Shown here in pieces: positions 36,051-48,275 of a stretch of DNA of 64,000 nucleotides. The notes under the pieces were generated by a model. The model was not told where the DNA came from and made no database searches. It saw only the letters and a list, made by a program, of their open reading frames with translations. The stretch spans positions 1,426,001-1,490,000 of the forward strand of contig PYIU01000007.1 of assembly GCA_003415625.1 (NCBI GenBank), read 5' to 3'. A program made the translations under genes and the position numbers. This stretch comes from Aquanectria penicillioides (Eukaryota; Ascomycota; Sordariomycetes; Hypocreales; Nectriaceae). Numbering within the stretch: the stretch's first letter is position 1; each line of letters starts with the position of its first letter.

Positions 36051-38476
36051 AAAAAAAAAGATACGTCACGACACGTGGTGAGGCGGCAAATGAAGCGGCC
36101 GACTCGCAATGGCGCTGATGGGACCATCTCTCAACAACGTTCATCATAGTAAACCTAAAGGGCTGGGTGTGATTCCCGGGTCCCCGTATTTTCGACTCCT
36201 GCCTACCTGTATGCTTCAGGACAAGCTTATTTCAGGAGCGCGACACACGGACACGAGAAAGGAAATGCCAAACCCAAACCAACGCTGGCCAACCAAGCCA
36301 AGATGCAATCATCGCAGGTGACTCCACGGCGTTTTCCCCCAAGCCCTTGGGATGCTCCAGACGGCACGCCAAGGCCGAGCCAAGAGGGAGCCTCACCGAC
36401 CCAAGACACCGACGAGACCCTTATCTCACCCGACGAATAAACCGGCGGGGTGTTTATGAGAGACCACTCCCCAGTCGTTCTTATTAACCCCCCGCCCCCC
36501 CCCCCCCTCTTTCGCAATTCACAAATTACTCAAACTCTTAGAGAAGTTACGAGGCCGACCGTCTCAGCGACACTTTGTGCAGCAGAGCAGGGGAAAAAAT
36601 TAGGCGGTGGTCAGTGGTGTCGCTTCCATGCATTAGTGGCTCATGGCAAGCGACGAAAAGGGCCAGGCGCCTGCAACTCTAATCCATCCTTGCCGCCAAG
36701 GTGCCCAGACTTTTCACAATCAGCCCTGGGTCTGGACTGGGCTTTTTATCAGGTCATGGGTCTGCGGCGGCATCGGCGTTAGACGGTCGTCGCCCCAGCT
36801 CTATCTGGTCAAACAATGTTGTGCCTTGGGCGAGATGCTATATTGTCCGCGGAGCGTGGCATGACACCATTGCCAAAGCCAGAGTCAAGAGACAGCGGCA
36901 AGCCTCGAATGATTACCGAATCCACAATGTTGTGGATGGTACGAAGCACGCGTCGCCCGCCTTGTCAAGGTACTTGCTCCCTCGGGCGGGCCCCCTCCCA
37001 TGATCTATCCCCAGTGCAATTCTACGAAGCACGTCGCCCTCACCGACGGCCCTTGAGGCTCAAAGGGAATGCCAGTGGAAGAGCAGGGCAGGCAATCCCG
37101 TGAGTGGCTCGACTGACTCTGGGGCCACGAGGTTTTTGGAACCTAATAATCACACATGACGGGGGCTTTTTGCTTACGCTTACTAGGAACTAGGAAGACA
37201 AGGAATGGATCATGCTTAACCCAGGCTATTTGGGGCCATTTGTCATGGTTGACCAAGGACGACGCCGCATCAGGGTCTCCTGTGGGCCTTATTGTGCTGC
37301 CGATCCAACACTTTAGCTAGGCCCTAGCATTATCTAACGGAATGCGCCCCCATTTTCCGGACGTCGACGTGGAGGGCCCGCATGGATAAGTCGGCATCGC
37401 TCTCCTTGGGACTTGGGCGACTTTGCCATGGCGGGCTGGAACGCGAGTGGTGCAGATCTCACGCCCGGTGCCAAGCCGTCACGCTCCCACACTGGGAGCC
37501 TTGGGGCTTGTCTTGGTTGTTGCTTGGCTGGCCTTGGCTGCTCTTGGCTGACCTTGGCTATGGTGATCACCTCCCAGCAGTCCCTGGCCTCAAATCCCAA
37601 AGCCGACCAAGCCCACTGTGCCATGCGTTTCGACTGCCATGAGCAAGGGACTTGGGGGACGTAGTGCCCCATCCTCACCTCATCCCCCATCCCTCACTGA
37701 GGACTTCTGCTCAGCGCCCTCTTAGCCCTCGCAGCCCACGCCCCTGGCCCTCTGTGAATGGCCTGTTCCACTCTCTAAGCCATCCTCTGGGTGTGGTAAT
37801 TTCCCACCAAGCAGCCGCTATTGTGCCGAGTATCCTTCCCCCCTCTCTAGGCATCCCAGCACCCCCAGGTCAAGATTGCCTGCTGACTTTGCGGCCCTGT
37901 TCCCGACATCTGGCTTAAGCTTAATTCGTGGAGGGGTGTCGTCACCGATATTCGCTCGGCGACGGTCTCAGTGCAGGTTGCCTCCGAAAAGTGCCACGAC
38001 GCCCCGTGCCAAGCTGACGCGTTGACCGGCAAAGTCGGAATAGCAGCTTCCCGCATTGGCTGTTCAGCTCCTCCCCACGAACGGGGCTGATGTCAGCCCT
38101 CGGTAATAGCCTTGGGGCTCAGCGCAAATGCAAATGAGGTTATTTGAAAGATGCATTAACTAAGCGTCACGAACATACGGGAGTAGGGATGAGGGATGAA
38201 CCGGTAAAGAGAAAGATGAAATGAAATAACGAACTCCTCTACCAAGAAGGAAAGAAAAAGAAAAAGAAAGGCGACGACAAATCCGCGGGTTGCGATTGGA
38301 CTCGTTCAACGGAGACGGAGCCGATGGCCGGTCCTTGGCACGGCAAGGCTTCTCGAAGCCCGTCTATTTAGGCTACGTACACTTTACTGGGGAAACACTG
38401 AGCAAGAAGAAAAAAAAAGAGGGCCAGAGAGAAAAAGAGAGACCCGGAAATAAATGGCCGTTTGAAGTTCCACACG

Positions 38477-38495
38477 CCCCCCCCCCCCCCCCCCC
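38477..38495 (+). repeat. poly-C tract (19 nt)
   Basis: Nineteen consecutive C in the gene-poor region. A 13-C tract also occurs at 36495-36507. Confidence 0.85.
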
Positions 38496-40356
38496 TTCCC
38501 CCCCTTCTTGACAACGTTCCAGCCTCCCCGGACGGCTGCGTCGGCACAAGCATTTCGCTCATTACGCCGCGAGATGATGGCATCGCTGGCCAGATGGTCA
38601 GATATGCTTATCCAACCCACCAACTAGGCGTCGAGGTTCTGAGTGAAACGGCCTTGTCGGACGCACACCATCCTGGACACACTCCCATTGCAAAATGGAA
38701 CCCCCCTTCCCATCGTGGGTCTGTCTGTCCTCGCAACTCAAGAGGGTCTGGTGCTCTTTTTTTTTTCTTTTCTTTTCTTTCTTGTTCCCTGCCCTGCTCC
38801 CTCTGTCCCCTCTTCGGGGGGGTGGGTGGTCAGGGCCTCGGGCAAGCATCGCGGCAAGGTTTCGAAGAATACGCGGACTTGGGACCCAGTTTTGTCAAGG
38901 TGCGAGGGAAACGAAGTGGTTCGGGGACCCGGGGCGGGCTGACGAAGCCTGTTACGGTACATGATCACCACCGTCTTAGCCGTCTGTCCGACGCAACACG
39001 CCATCACTTGCCGACTTATCCAGATCTCCCTATTCCAGGGATAAGAGCCTACCCTATCTCACTCCCTAGTTAACCCTAAGCTGCCGGGGCTACTCTGTTT
39101 TCCGGGGAGGAGGCTGTGCTGTAACAACGTCCGTAGAGTTACGGAGTACGAATGCGATTAGTTCGTCTCGTGCCGGCAACTTCCATCCGTTCAGATAGGT
39201 TTCCCCTTTCGGGGGAGGAGGTGGTGGAGGCGGGAAGGGGGGGTTTCCGTTTCATCTCCGTCTGGTGTCTGGATATTCGGCACATTCTGTAGCTATAGGG
39301 TAGGTGGCCACTTTGACGCGGAACCCGTGAATTCGCCCAGGCGCGTTGGGTAAAGGGTTGGAGGATCTGAAGCAGATCCTGCAGGATACGTTCCATCCGG
39401 TGTCACAGAAGGGGCGGTGTCGCTTATGAGAGTTGTGAGGCGATGAATCACATGTAGATCTTGTCATTGGAATCCTTAGCAGGAACGGGGTGTCTCTAGT
39501 TCGAACTGTGTTTTGACTAACAAAGCTTGCCTCACCTTGCTTTGCTCTGTCGTGGGAGTGGGTAGACGAGCATGTCTCGGCATGACTGGAGTGAGCCAAA
39601 AATCCAATTGCAGCAGCTACGATATGATGTATTCCCGCCATCTATCGGTCTGCTATCATCTATCTATAATACATGACAACTACAGGCTGGAACTACAGGG
39701 TAGCACAGCCTATCCTATCTTACATTGTGGAATGGGCTGTTGGTTGTATGTATAGTACACAAGAAAACAAGTTGGCCAAGCAATTATTTTCATCTAGATG
39801 TAAAGTTTCCCTCAATATTGAGACCAGATCTCACTCTCCGCGGAAGATCCGGCATGTCTCCCTGCTGGGAACACACATCGCCGTAGATCCCGCAGCCGTC
39901 TAGGCAGGTTCCCGAGACGAGGATCCTCACCGCATCGAATTGAAAGGACAATATCCTCGACTACTAGGTTGTATCCGGAGCAACATCCCGTGCTATGTGA
40001 CACTGTGCCCTGAAGTTCGTGTGCTATTCGCCCCATGGCCTCGGAGAAGAAAGAATACAATTTTTTTTCGCACTCGTGACTTGCTTCATGTCGGGAAGTA
40101 CAGGAGAGTCGCTCGGTTCGATGTGTGCAACGTGACACCACTCTAGAGACACGGTCTTAGATCGTTTGCCGAAGTAGATCGTCACAGTTGCGCCTGGAAA
40201 GGTGGAATGGAGAGGTAAACACGGTGTCCAAGGTAGGCAGGCGTTAACGAGGACGAGTCAAAATGTCGAGAGGAGATGTTTAGTAGGTTGTCGATAAAAA
40301 GCTGGTATTACAAGGTCAGAAGAACGAGAGAGGCCCAGACAAAAGGGACATCGTGA

Positions 40357-42188
40357 TTAGCAGTCGCACCGCTCATAGTGTCGCGGGAAGGGGACGACAT
40401 CGCGAACGTTGGGGACTCCAGTCATGTAGCTCAGGAGGCGATCATAACCGAGACCGAAGCCACCATGAGGAGGGCACCCCCAGCGACGGAGGTCAAGGTA
40501 CCAAGCCAACTCCTTGCCCTTAGGAGAACGCTTACTAGGGATAGGAAGACCGAGGGCACGCATGTTCTCTTCGAGTTGCGGGAGTCGGTGTTCGCGCATA
40601 GAACCGCCTGCTAACTCGCCTAGATTGGGTACCAAGAGATCAAAACAGTCAACCGTAGGACCCTCAGGGGGAGAATTGGCGGATTGGAGCATGTAGAAGG
40701 CCTTGATTTCGCGCGGATACTGTGTAATGAAGATGGGCACATAGGCATCGGTGACTGGATCATAGCCAACCTTCTCGGCAAGATACTTTTCGTGTTCTGA
40801 CTGGAGCCCAGAGCCCCAAGTTGGTTTGTGCTCGAATGTATTAGCAATGGGCTCAAGAATCTCAATTGCTTCCTTGAAGGTGATTCGCGGCCATTGCTTG
40901 TCGACAACCAAACCTCGCCAACGACGATCTAGCTCGGTTTGGTCAACCAAATCCTCGTAGGCGAGACGCTCAGCTGGGTCTTTTGAATCGACGCGGTTCT
41001 TCTTGAGTTCAGTTGCTGCCTTAAGCTCCTTGAGTCCCGTAGCAAGTGAATTCAACATGCGCTGAACTAGGCCCATCACTTCATCCATATCTTTGACAAA
41101 GCTCATCTCAGCCTCAAGCATGTAGAACTCACTCAAATGTCTCGAGGTATCGCTCTGTTCCGCACGGAAGGTAGGTGACAGCGTCCACACGTTGCCAAGT
41201 GCCTGGGCGAGAGACTCAAGATGAAGCTGGGATGAAACAGTGAGGTACTTGGGGTCACGGAAGAACTCGGCAGGACCGTTGGCCTTGATGGCAAAAGCCT
41301 CACCGGCACCCTCACAATCGGAAGATGTGATGATAGGGGGGTGGGTTTGCTGGAACTTCTCACGGAAGAAGAATTGGGTCAGGAGAGCGGTGGAATCGGA
41401 GCGAAAACGGAGCATGGTAGAGTTGAGAGGGGTGCGAGAACGGAGGTGAGAGATTGTTCTAAGGCTCTCAGGGGTTTGATATTTGTTCTGGATAGGATAT
41501 GACTATAAGATCGATGATTAGTCGAGAACGCCAACTGGTTGAAGCTATACGAGGGCTTAGCATGAATAACATTGACATACCTGGGGATCGGATGGGCCCA
41601 AAATTTCCACCTCAGTGACTTGAAGCTCGGCTGTGGTTGCTGTTTTGTGAGCATCAATGGTGGTGCTTGAGGTTGACGATGAGTATTCAGGGGTAGCTGA
41701 GGCGTCAGTAGCATCGACCTCGCCTAATTGACCATTGACGCCGGCAGATCCATCTCGTAAGAAAGCTTTAGCATCATCGGCGAGCGTGCTCTCCTCATTC
41801 ACCCATGTTCCTCTTAGACGTACGGCTGCACCGGGACGCATGCTTGAAAGATTGTTAGCAACTTGGAGTTGAACGGGTTGTAGAAATGATGAACCCCGAT
41901 GAGATTGACATACTCTGTGGCCAAGCTCTTGTCGACGACAACCTGGACTGGCCTCATTGATGATCCATCGGTGATATCGATGAACCGTACGTTTGAACTC
42001 TTCCGAACAGATCTAACCCATCCGCACACTTCAACATCGGATGCGTTGGACTTGGGTTGCCACGCCTTGAGGTCGGAAATCGCCTTGATGTCCTGCTGGC
42101 ACTCGCCAGAGACTCGAACCGAGTAGCTCCTCCTCAGAGCCCAAAGCCTTGCAGCCCTGGAAAACCTAGCGGCGCGCGTAGAGCGCAT
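40357..42188 (-). CDS. slm5: mitochondrial asparaginyl-tRNA synthetase
   Basis: Class IIb aminoacyl-tRNA synthetase charging mitochondrial tRNA-Asn. Exons are 41914-42188, 41581-41842 and 40357-41487, giving 555 aa. The N-terminus MRSTRAARFSRAARLWALRRSYS is basic, free of acid residues and rich in Arg, as expected of a mitochondrial import signal. An OB-fold anticodon-binding domain follows (VEVCGWVRSVRKSSNVRFIDITDGS). The catalytic core shows motif 1 in the HLRSRT...RSDSTALLTQFFF part, motif 2 TFRAEQSDTSRHLSEFYMLEAE, and motif 3 GFGLGYDRLLSYMTG near the C-terminus. Both introns begin with GTATGTCAAT. I chose the GTATGT donor at 41913 for intron 1 because the downstream GTTCAT would break the frame. 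The gene has no frame break. It faces away from the PARG-domain gene. Confidence 0.92.
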
Positions 42189-42612
42189 GGCGTATGACGA
42201 AGCGATGAGGTATGAAAGTGGTTGAGAAGCGCGCCAGACGGCAAGTGGGGAGTATCAGCTCAAGCTGCAGGGGCCGTGTGTCATATAAAGACACTAAAGT
42301 TGTAAAAGTGCAAGCTCTCCAGGGGAATTGGTGATGCCCTTTTGGTGTTAGCGAACTAGGTCGTGAAGTCTCTCACTGCAAGGGATGAGATGAGTTTCAA
42401 TGCGATGTGTTGCGATGTGAGTCGGTCGAGCTCGGGTGGAGAAAAATTTGGTCAATTGGCGATGGAGAAGCTGCGATTGGCGGGCAGTCAATCAAAGTGC
42501 CCTGCGATAGTGCCTCCTTCCTGCGCAGCCCGCCACACAGTACTAAGCAGGTAGTAAGTAGGCGGTAGGTCAACTTAAGGTGCAGGCAGGTGCACCCTTG
42601 ACCCGATACCTC

Positions 42613-42648
42613 CCTAGGCAAGGTACCTAGGTACCTACCTAGTTAGGC
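42613..42648 (+). repeat. nested AGGTACCT/CCTAGG palindromic cluster
   Basis: Overlapping GGTACC and CCTAGG palindromes in a short stretch about 430 bp upstream of the AsnRS start. A similar cluster lies at 59541-59600. Confidence 0.7.
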
Positions 42649-44354
42649 AGGGCCAGGCGCCGGCAGCAGCCGTCGAGACGGGAAGCTGGAAAAACGGTTA
42701 CGCCGTTCGACTACTTGGGATATTCGACAAGTTTGGATTCTTGCTCGGGTTTGGGTCTGGATACAGAGGCGAGGCCGAGATAGACACAGAGACACAGACA
42801 GCGGCTGCGGCCGGCAAGGACCGATCACGGGCCCGACGGGCGCTGGGAGGCGCACGGGGCAGCGAGCGCTGGAGAGAGGGAACTGGAACCGCAACCAGAA
42901 GGCGCTCAAAGCCGCTGGGAGTCTCTCTGGATTACTGATAATGAATTCAGTGGGTTTACAAGGCGGCCAACCACCGCGCAGCGACGTCAGGCGCCTCTCG
43001 TCTCTTGTCTCTCAAGCCTCCCTCATTCTGCCATCATTATCACAGCCTACAGCAGGGGGGCGCAAGCCATGGCGCCGGGGTCCCGTGCTTATACCCGGGC
43101 GGTGCGGTGTAAGGACTACCATGTCCGGAAATCAGTCGCGAATGGGCGCGGCAAGGGAAGGGATCAAATGAGATGAGTTGCATATCCGGAATACATTGTA
43201 CATGGCCGCCATCCACAGATAGACACAGCCACTACTGTACGCTACGTAATGGACCAGAAGAATGAGAGACACGGATCCGAGGCTAGGCTGAGTTAGGCTC
43301 GACGCCATGCATCTGGTCAACTTCCTTCTTCCTGATCTGACAGTCTCTCACTCAACATGACATTCATCCGCATCATCCACCAACGCCCGAAAAGAAAAAA
43401 AAAAAGGAACATGTACGAACCCAACCCGACACGACGCCACATCGCATCATATCGTATTTCTTCTTTTTTTTATTATTTTATTTTTCCTTTCTTTCTTTAC
43501 CAGTGGTTTTGAATCTCTGCACGGCTTCCCACCTTGATCGATCGTCACCCCATCAACACAATTCGTTGTCGGTCAGCATTATACCTTGGCTCGAGGCTAT
43601 TCCTGCCTTGTGTCTGCTTATTCCCAACACAAAAGAAACGGTCAACGCCAACGACCTTAGACAGCGAGCTGTTCCCCCCCTCCTCTCTTCTCCTCTCATC
43701 TCCTCTCCTCACCTCCCCTCCCTCCCGCAGAACTCCGTCCCCCCTCCCCCATGGTGCATAATGTCGAAACTCGCACTCTCTCGCACAGCAGATCCCAAAA
43801 CACACCGATACGTCGACGACCCCTCCCCGAAAAATAACGAAAAAGAAAGGAAAGCAAAAAAGAAGCCCACACCGCATTCCCACCCATCCGCCCCCATCTC
43901 AGCCTCGGCTCCTTCTTGTCTCGCAACCTGCGTGTTAACTGGGTCATATGGCCTGAGCCCTTGTCTCACTCTCACGGATTTGCCTTTGGTCCCGCTTGAC
44001 TGCTCAATTCGCTCCGTTTTCTCAATGTCGTCTCTCATCGCAACCCGTTTCGCCAACGATACGACAACAACAAGTAAAAAAAAAAGACTAAAAATACAAT
44101 AAACAAAAAACCACACTAAGGTCGACACATGTTGAGCAATTAAGCTTCACATATCCTCTCTTTTCTCCCTCAACCATCCAAGATGGATTCCTCGGCTGAA
44201 TGCTCCGGCGCTGCTCTACAAAAGCACAACACCTTTGTGTCCTCGGCTTCCCAATTGCAACTGTTTCTTCTCGTCTCCTCCTGTTGCTGTGGACCATTTG
44301 GGTCTCGATGTGCCACCCCCTCACTAGTTACTTTCCCCCCACACACACACCCTT

Positions 44355-44520
44355 GAGCAGCAGCAGTAGTAGCAGTAGCAGTAGCAGTAGCAGTAGCAGC
44401 AGTAGCAGTAGCAGTAGCAGTAGTAGCAGTAGTAGTAGTAGTAGCAGTAGTAGTAGTAGTAGCAGCAGCAGCAGCAGTAGTAGTAGTAGCAGGAGTAGTA
44501 GTAGGAGTAGTAAGAGTCTT
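44355..44520 (+). repeat. AGC/AGT trinucleotide array
   Basis: More than 50 interspersed CAG/TAG (AGC/AGT) units, giving poly-Ser or poly-Leu in translation. Units are imperfect, so the array is old. Confidence 0.95.
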
Positions 44521-44670
44521 ATTATTAGTAGCCGTAGTTGCAGCATCTCACTCACTGACACACACACACACACACTAGCTTGCTTTCCGCCTTGCTCAAC
44601 TCACCTAACCTCACCTCACCTCAACTTCACACTCCTTTCCTTTCTTTTTTCCCTTTCTTTCTGGGACGCC

Positions 44671-44675
<5 letters not shown>

Positions 44676-44742
<67 letters not shown>

Positions 44743-44752
44743 GATACACACC
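44676..44752 (+). repeat. (CA)n microsatellite
   Basis: About 35 CA units with slight interruptions near the right end. Confidence 0.95.
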
Positions 44753-45482
44753 CCTCCTCCCCGCCGCCCTCTCCCCGGCTGTGCTCCTCAATACGGATAA
44801 GTTGGAGCGATTGTGGACACAAGCTTCGACCAGGCGAGATGATGGGGTTCCACAGATCTTGATTCGCAACAATGTCCCGGCCAGCTCTTGTCTCATGACT
44901 CCGACGAACTTCGCCCTCCTACCCTGTCCCGGTCGTCAAAGGCCGCCCAACCACGACGCCTACTGGCTCCGTACGAGATCGCGGCGCCGCCTGTGTTGCC
45001 ATGAGATCTTGCAGCAGCTCCACGGTTCCCGACAGCTCGACGCCCAGTGTAGCCCGCCCCCGTCCCGTCAACTTGGATGCCGGAGCGCCCCCATTGTCCC
45101 AGTCTCCTTTTTGGCTTCGTTCCGGCATGCGTCCGCAAGTCCCTTGTTCCCAGTCTCCCCGTCTACCACCTGTCGCCTCCAGGCTTCTTCTTGTTCCCGC
45201 CGGGACCTGGTTCCGTCTCCGGCCATGTCCCTGTTCGTTGTCTTGATCCTGTCTTGCATTGAATGGCCTGTTTGTATATGCGGAGGCCCTTCTGTCCGTC
45301 TGTCCCATCTGTCTCTCTGTTTGTCTGCCTGTCTGTCTGCTTGCCTACCTACCTGCCGGACTGCCTAACTGCCTACCTGGTTTGTCTGGTCGTATGTAGG
45401 TATGGATGTGTGGATGTGTGAATGTATGTATGGATTGATGTATGTATGTACGTACGGATGTGTGTATGTACGTCCTTGCGGT

Positions 45483-45510
45483 GCCATGCCATGCCATGCC
45501 ATGCCATGCC
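45483..45510 (+). repeat. GCCAT pentamer array
   Basis: Five to six head-to-tail GCCAT units upstream of the PARG-domain gene. Confidence 0.85.
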
Positions 45511-46258
45511 TTCCCATGCCTTACTTTGCCTTGCCTCGCCTCGCCTGGCATGCCGCCTGCTGCGCGCGTGTGTGCGTGTGTCGAACAAGCAAGTCGTAGG
45601 TCCCCTAATCTATCCGTACTTGCGTACGTACCTAAACTAAGCACCCCGTCCTCCCCGTACCCATAAAAGTCGGCGTGCTTTCTTCTCCTCTCGCGGATGC
45701 TTGGCTTGTTTTCTCGCCTCTGGACGAGCCTGTCCTAAACAGGTGGTTCAGATCTTGAACATATTGGTCACACCAGCCAGTCGACACCCTTTCCCCTCTC
45801 GCTTGCCCCCCGGCGGCCAGCAAGTCAATGTGAGTGAGGCCTTGAATGCCGCCGTCCCAGTGACAAGAGTCCTCCACGGTGTTGCTTTTGCAGAAATCAC
45901 CGCCCATGTGCATATAAGGCCCTCGCCGCCTTCGGCGTGGAGCGATGCAGCCATCTCCTCCCATCCTCAACCCCAAGTCTTCCTCGAACCCCCCCCCATC
46001 CTACTCTCCTGCGTCGCCGTTTCTTTGACGCTGTCGGTCCAATCTTCGGCCTCCCACCCCTTTCTGTCTCTCTCTGCCACCCCTGCCCACCCCTCTCCTA
46101 TACTACTACGATCCTGTCGCTGGCTAGCAAGCCCTCTCGCTGCGGCTCTGCTTCTGGTGACGACATATCTCCACAGTCCGGCAAGATCGCCGTCGCAAAC
46201 TGCATCAACCCCCCCCTCCTCCCCGCGCGCGAGCGCCCAGCCCGGCCCAGCCAAATTC

Positions 46259-47295
46259 ATGGCTCCGTCTAGATCGAGCCGGGTGCGGCCGTCAGAAGTG
46301 GCGGCCGATACCAAGAGAAACTTCATCCCTCTGGTCAAGAAGAACTATGGCGAAATGTTCCCTCCATACTCATACCTCTACCGGCAACCCATATTGCAAC
46401 TTACCATCCAGCGCCAGAAGCCAAGTACCAGCCCTCCCGCCTTCCAGATCGACGTGGGAGACCCCGTCATGAAAGCGTTGGCCTACGCCGCAATGGACAC
46501 CCAGGCAAGCGAGGCCACTGGTGGCCCCCGGTCCGGATCCCGTTCATCTGTGCCGCCAACGAGAGACGCCCTGGAGGAGACTGGGAGACGGGGTGTGTGG
46601 GATACGAGGAGAAGCTCTGCCGGCGAAGCAACCTCTCAGCAACGCTTAACAGTCCTTGGCCCAACTCACCGGAATCGAACAACTACCCAATCCCTTCCCA
46701 GGGCGGGATCCTATCCGATTCGGTGGTGGTCTGCCGAGGACCTCACGACCGCTACGATAGGCTGGACAGCTGGTTTGACCTGCCGGTTGTGTCAGTGCCT
46801 CCAACTCGCTGGCCGAAGCTCAAGGACAATGGCATGAAGTATTCGTTTGCAGAGGAGCGCGAGATGACGCGAGATAAGCTCCGTGGCGCTCTCCGCATCT
46901 GCCTTTACAATGGGTATGACCGAGTGGTCGTCGGCGACTTTGGCCTGGGCAACGGCTACCGGAACCCACCCCAGGAGCTGGCCGAGCTCTGGCGGGACGT
47001 CTTCCTGTTCGATCCGGACCTGCGTGGGCAGTTTGCCTACGTGGTCTTTGTGTTTGAGGATCCTCTGCAGAGCACGACCCGAAACATCCAGGACGAAATC
47101 GCCAAGAAGGAACACGGGTCCAAGGGGAAATCCCGGGCAGGATCCTCGAGCTCGTCGGGGTCCTCACGAAGCCACCACCACGGCTCCGCCCCGACTGACC
47201 GACAGATCTTCGAGCACGTCTTCAGCCCCGCCGAGGTTGACCGAGTCCTGAGACAGCCCGACCCGCGGTATGGACTCGGCATGATCACAACGTGA
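46259..47295 (+). CDS. microbial-type PARG (TIGR02452-like macrodomain) protein, one frame break
   Basis: Predicted macrodomain protein of the bacterial/fungal poly(ADP-ribose) glycohydrolase family, which would remove ADP-ribose polymers. About 345 aa once the frame is restored. The start MAPSRSSRVRPSEVAADTK is followed by NFIPLVKKNYG...SYLYRQP, IDVGDPVMKALAYA, then ICAANERRPGGDW and GYEEKLCRRSNLSATL. In the family the key motifs are GGG and QEE; here they read GGD and YEE, keeping both glutamates. Later segments are YPIP, VVVCRGP, VSVPP, FAEEREMTRDKLRGALRICLYNGYDRVVVGDFGLGNG and NPPQELAELWRDVF. A Ser-rich insert precedes the C-terminus. One base is missing in the C5 run 46525-46529. Substrate and location are unknown. 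Confidence 0.82.
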
Positions 47296-48254
47296 TTCGC
47301 TCGTCTGTCTTGAGCTTGTATCGGGTGCACATGGCATGACCGCCCTAGGCTCCGGGACTAGGGTGCCAGAAGACATAGAGAGAAGGAGAGAGACAGACAG
47401 AGAGAGAGACAAGGGATACTAAGAGAGAGAGAGACAGCGGGAGACAAAGGGCAATCGTTTCTTGCCCAATCCCGGACCGCGTTGCCGGTCGGTCAGGGCA
47501 AGAGAGTTTGTGAGTCCTAGGATGACAAGCATGGGATACCCAGGCGGGCTCCCGCATTCTTGAAGTTGACCGGACTGACGGGATCTTTGTGTGACGTTTC
47601 TTTTTTGTCTTTGCTGCAGTTGTCCGTTTTTGGGCGGTCAACCAACGTTGTTGGGCGCTTAGAGGAGGACCGCATGACGCAAGCTACCGGGCTTCAAAGC
47701 CGCGAGTAACAACGGGGAGCAATTCGGGACGGCGCGGGTGTGTTGTATTTTTTTTGTTTTGTTTTGGTCCTTTTTTTTCTTAATTTTTTTTATTCTCTCT
47801 CGTTCTATTCCTTTCTGTATGCGTATCTCCGAGCTGGTAGGCTTCGCCCCCTCACTCACACACTCCCTCACTTCGGACGACTCTGTTGGGCCGGCTCGGC
47901 TTGTCGAGAAAGCGCCATTTCTTTATTCTTCCTCATACTCTTTGGCTTTCATTTTTTTACTTTTTCTTTTTTACTTTTTCTTTTCTTTTTTTCCCCGTTA
48001 TTCTCTTTTATTCTCGGATAACTGACCGGACGGGGAGTAAAAACTCCTGGGGCGTATGATTTGATTTTGACAACGGGGATCGAGGGAAATCGTCAAAGCT
48101 AAGAACAAGGGGACATGGGGCTTACTTCCTCTGGGCTTTGAGGTATCGATTGTTGTTGGGTGGGTGTTGGGTGTACTGCTAGCTTCACATTGTCTCATGT
48201 GTCCAACGAGTTGTGTTCTTGTTACCTCGTGTTGCAACCCCGGTCCACCGGCCT

Positions 48255-48275
48255 GGGGGGGGGGGGGGGGGGGGG
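48255..48275 (+). repeat. poly-G tract (21 nt), G-quadruplex prone
   Basis: Twenty-one consecutive G followed by AGGG, GAGGG and repeated AAAGGG units to about 48300, giving many possible G-quadruplex registers. Confidence 0.88.

Larger units (their letters stand above)
25724..40356. other. 14.6 kb gene-poor region upstream of pac2
   Basis: No gene is supported on either strand. Reading frames are short, low in complexity and overlap heavily, and none resembles a known family even if single-base breaks are allowed. The left part is the pac2 promoter and possibly a long leader (TATAAA on the minus strand near 25835). Contents include a GTGCG pentamer array, an 11-bp tandem array, (GA)n, (AAG)n, long G and C tracts, and three copies of TACGGAGTA. 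Non-coding RNAs or distal regulatory elements for pac2 are plausible but unproven. Confidence 0.5.
42189..46258. promoter_or_regulatory. 4.1 kb divergent spacer between the AsnRS and PARG-domain genes, repeat-rich
   Basis: No gene is supported. It holds a CCTAGGTACCTACCTAG-type cluster near 42613-42648, an AGC/AGT trinucleotide array (44355-44520), a CA array (about 44676-44752), GCCAT repeats (45483-45510), and TGTATG-rich sequence around 45400-45470. The right part is C/T-rich and is probably the leader of the PARG-domain gene. Long serine or leucine frames here are products of the trinucleotide array. Confidence 0.5.

Noticed and set aside
44200..44862. 220-codon frame with a long serine run
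   Set aside because: Entirely due to the AGC/AGT and CA microsatellites; no conserved part at either end.
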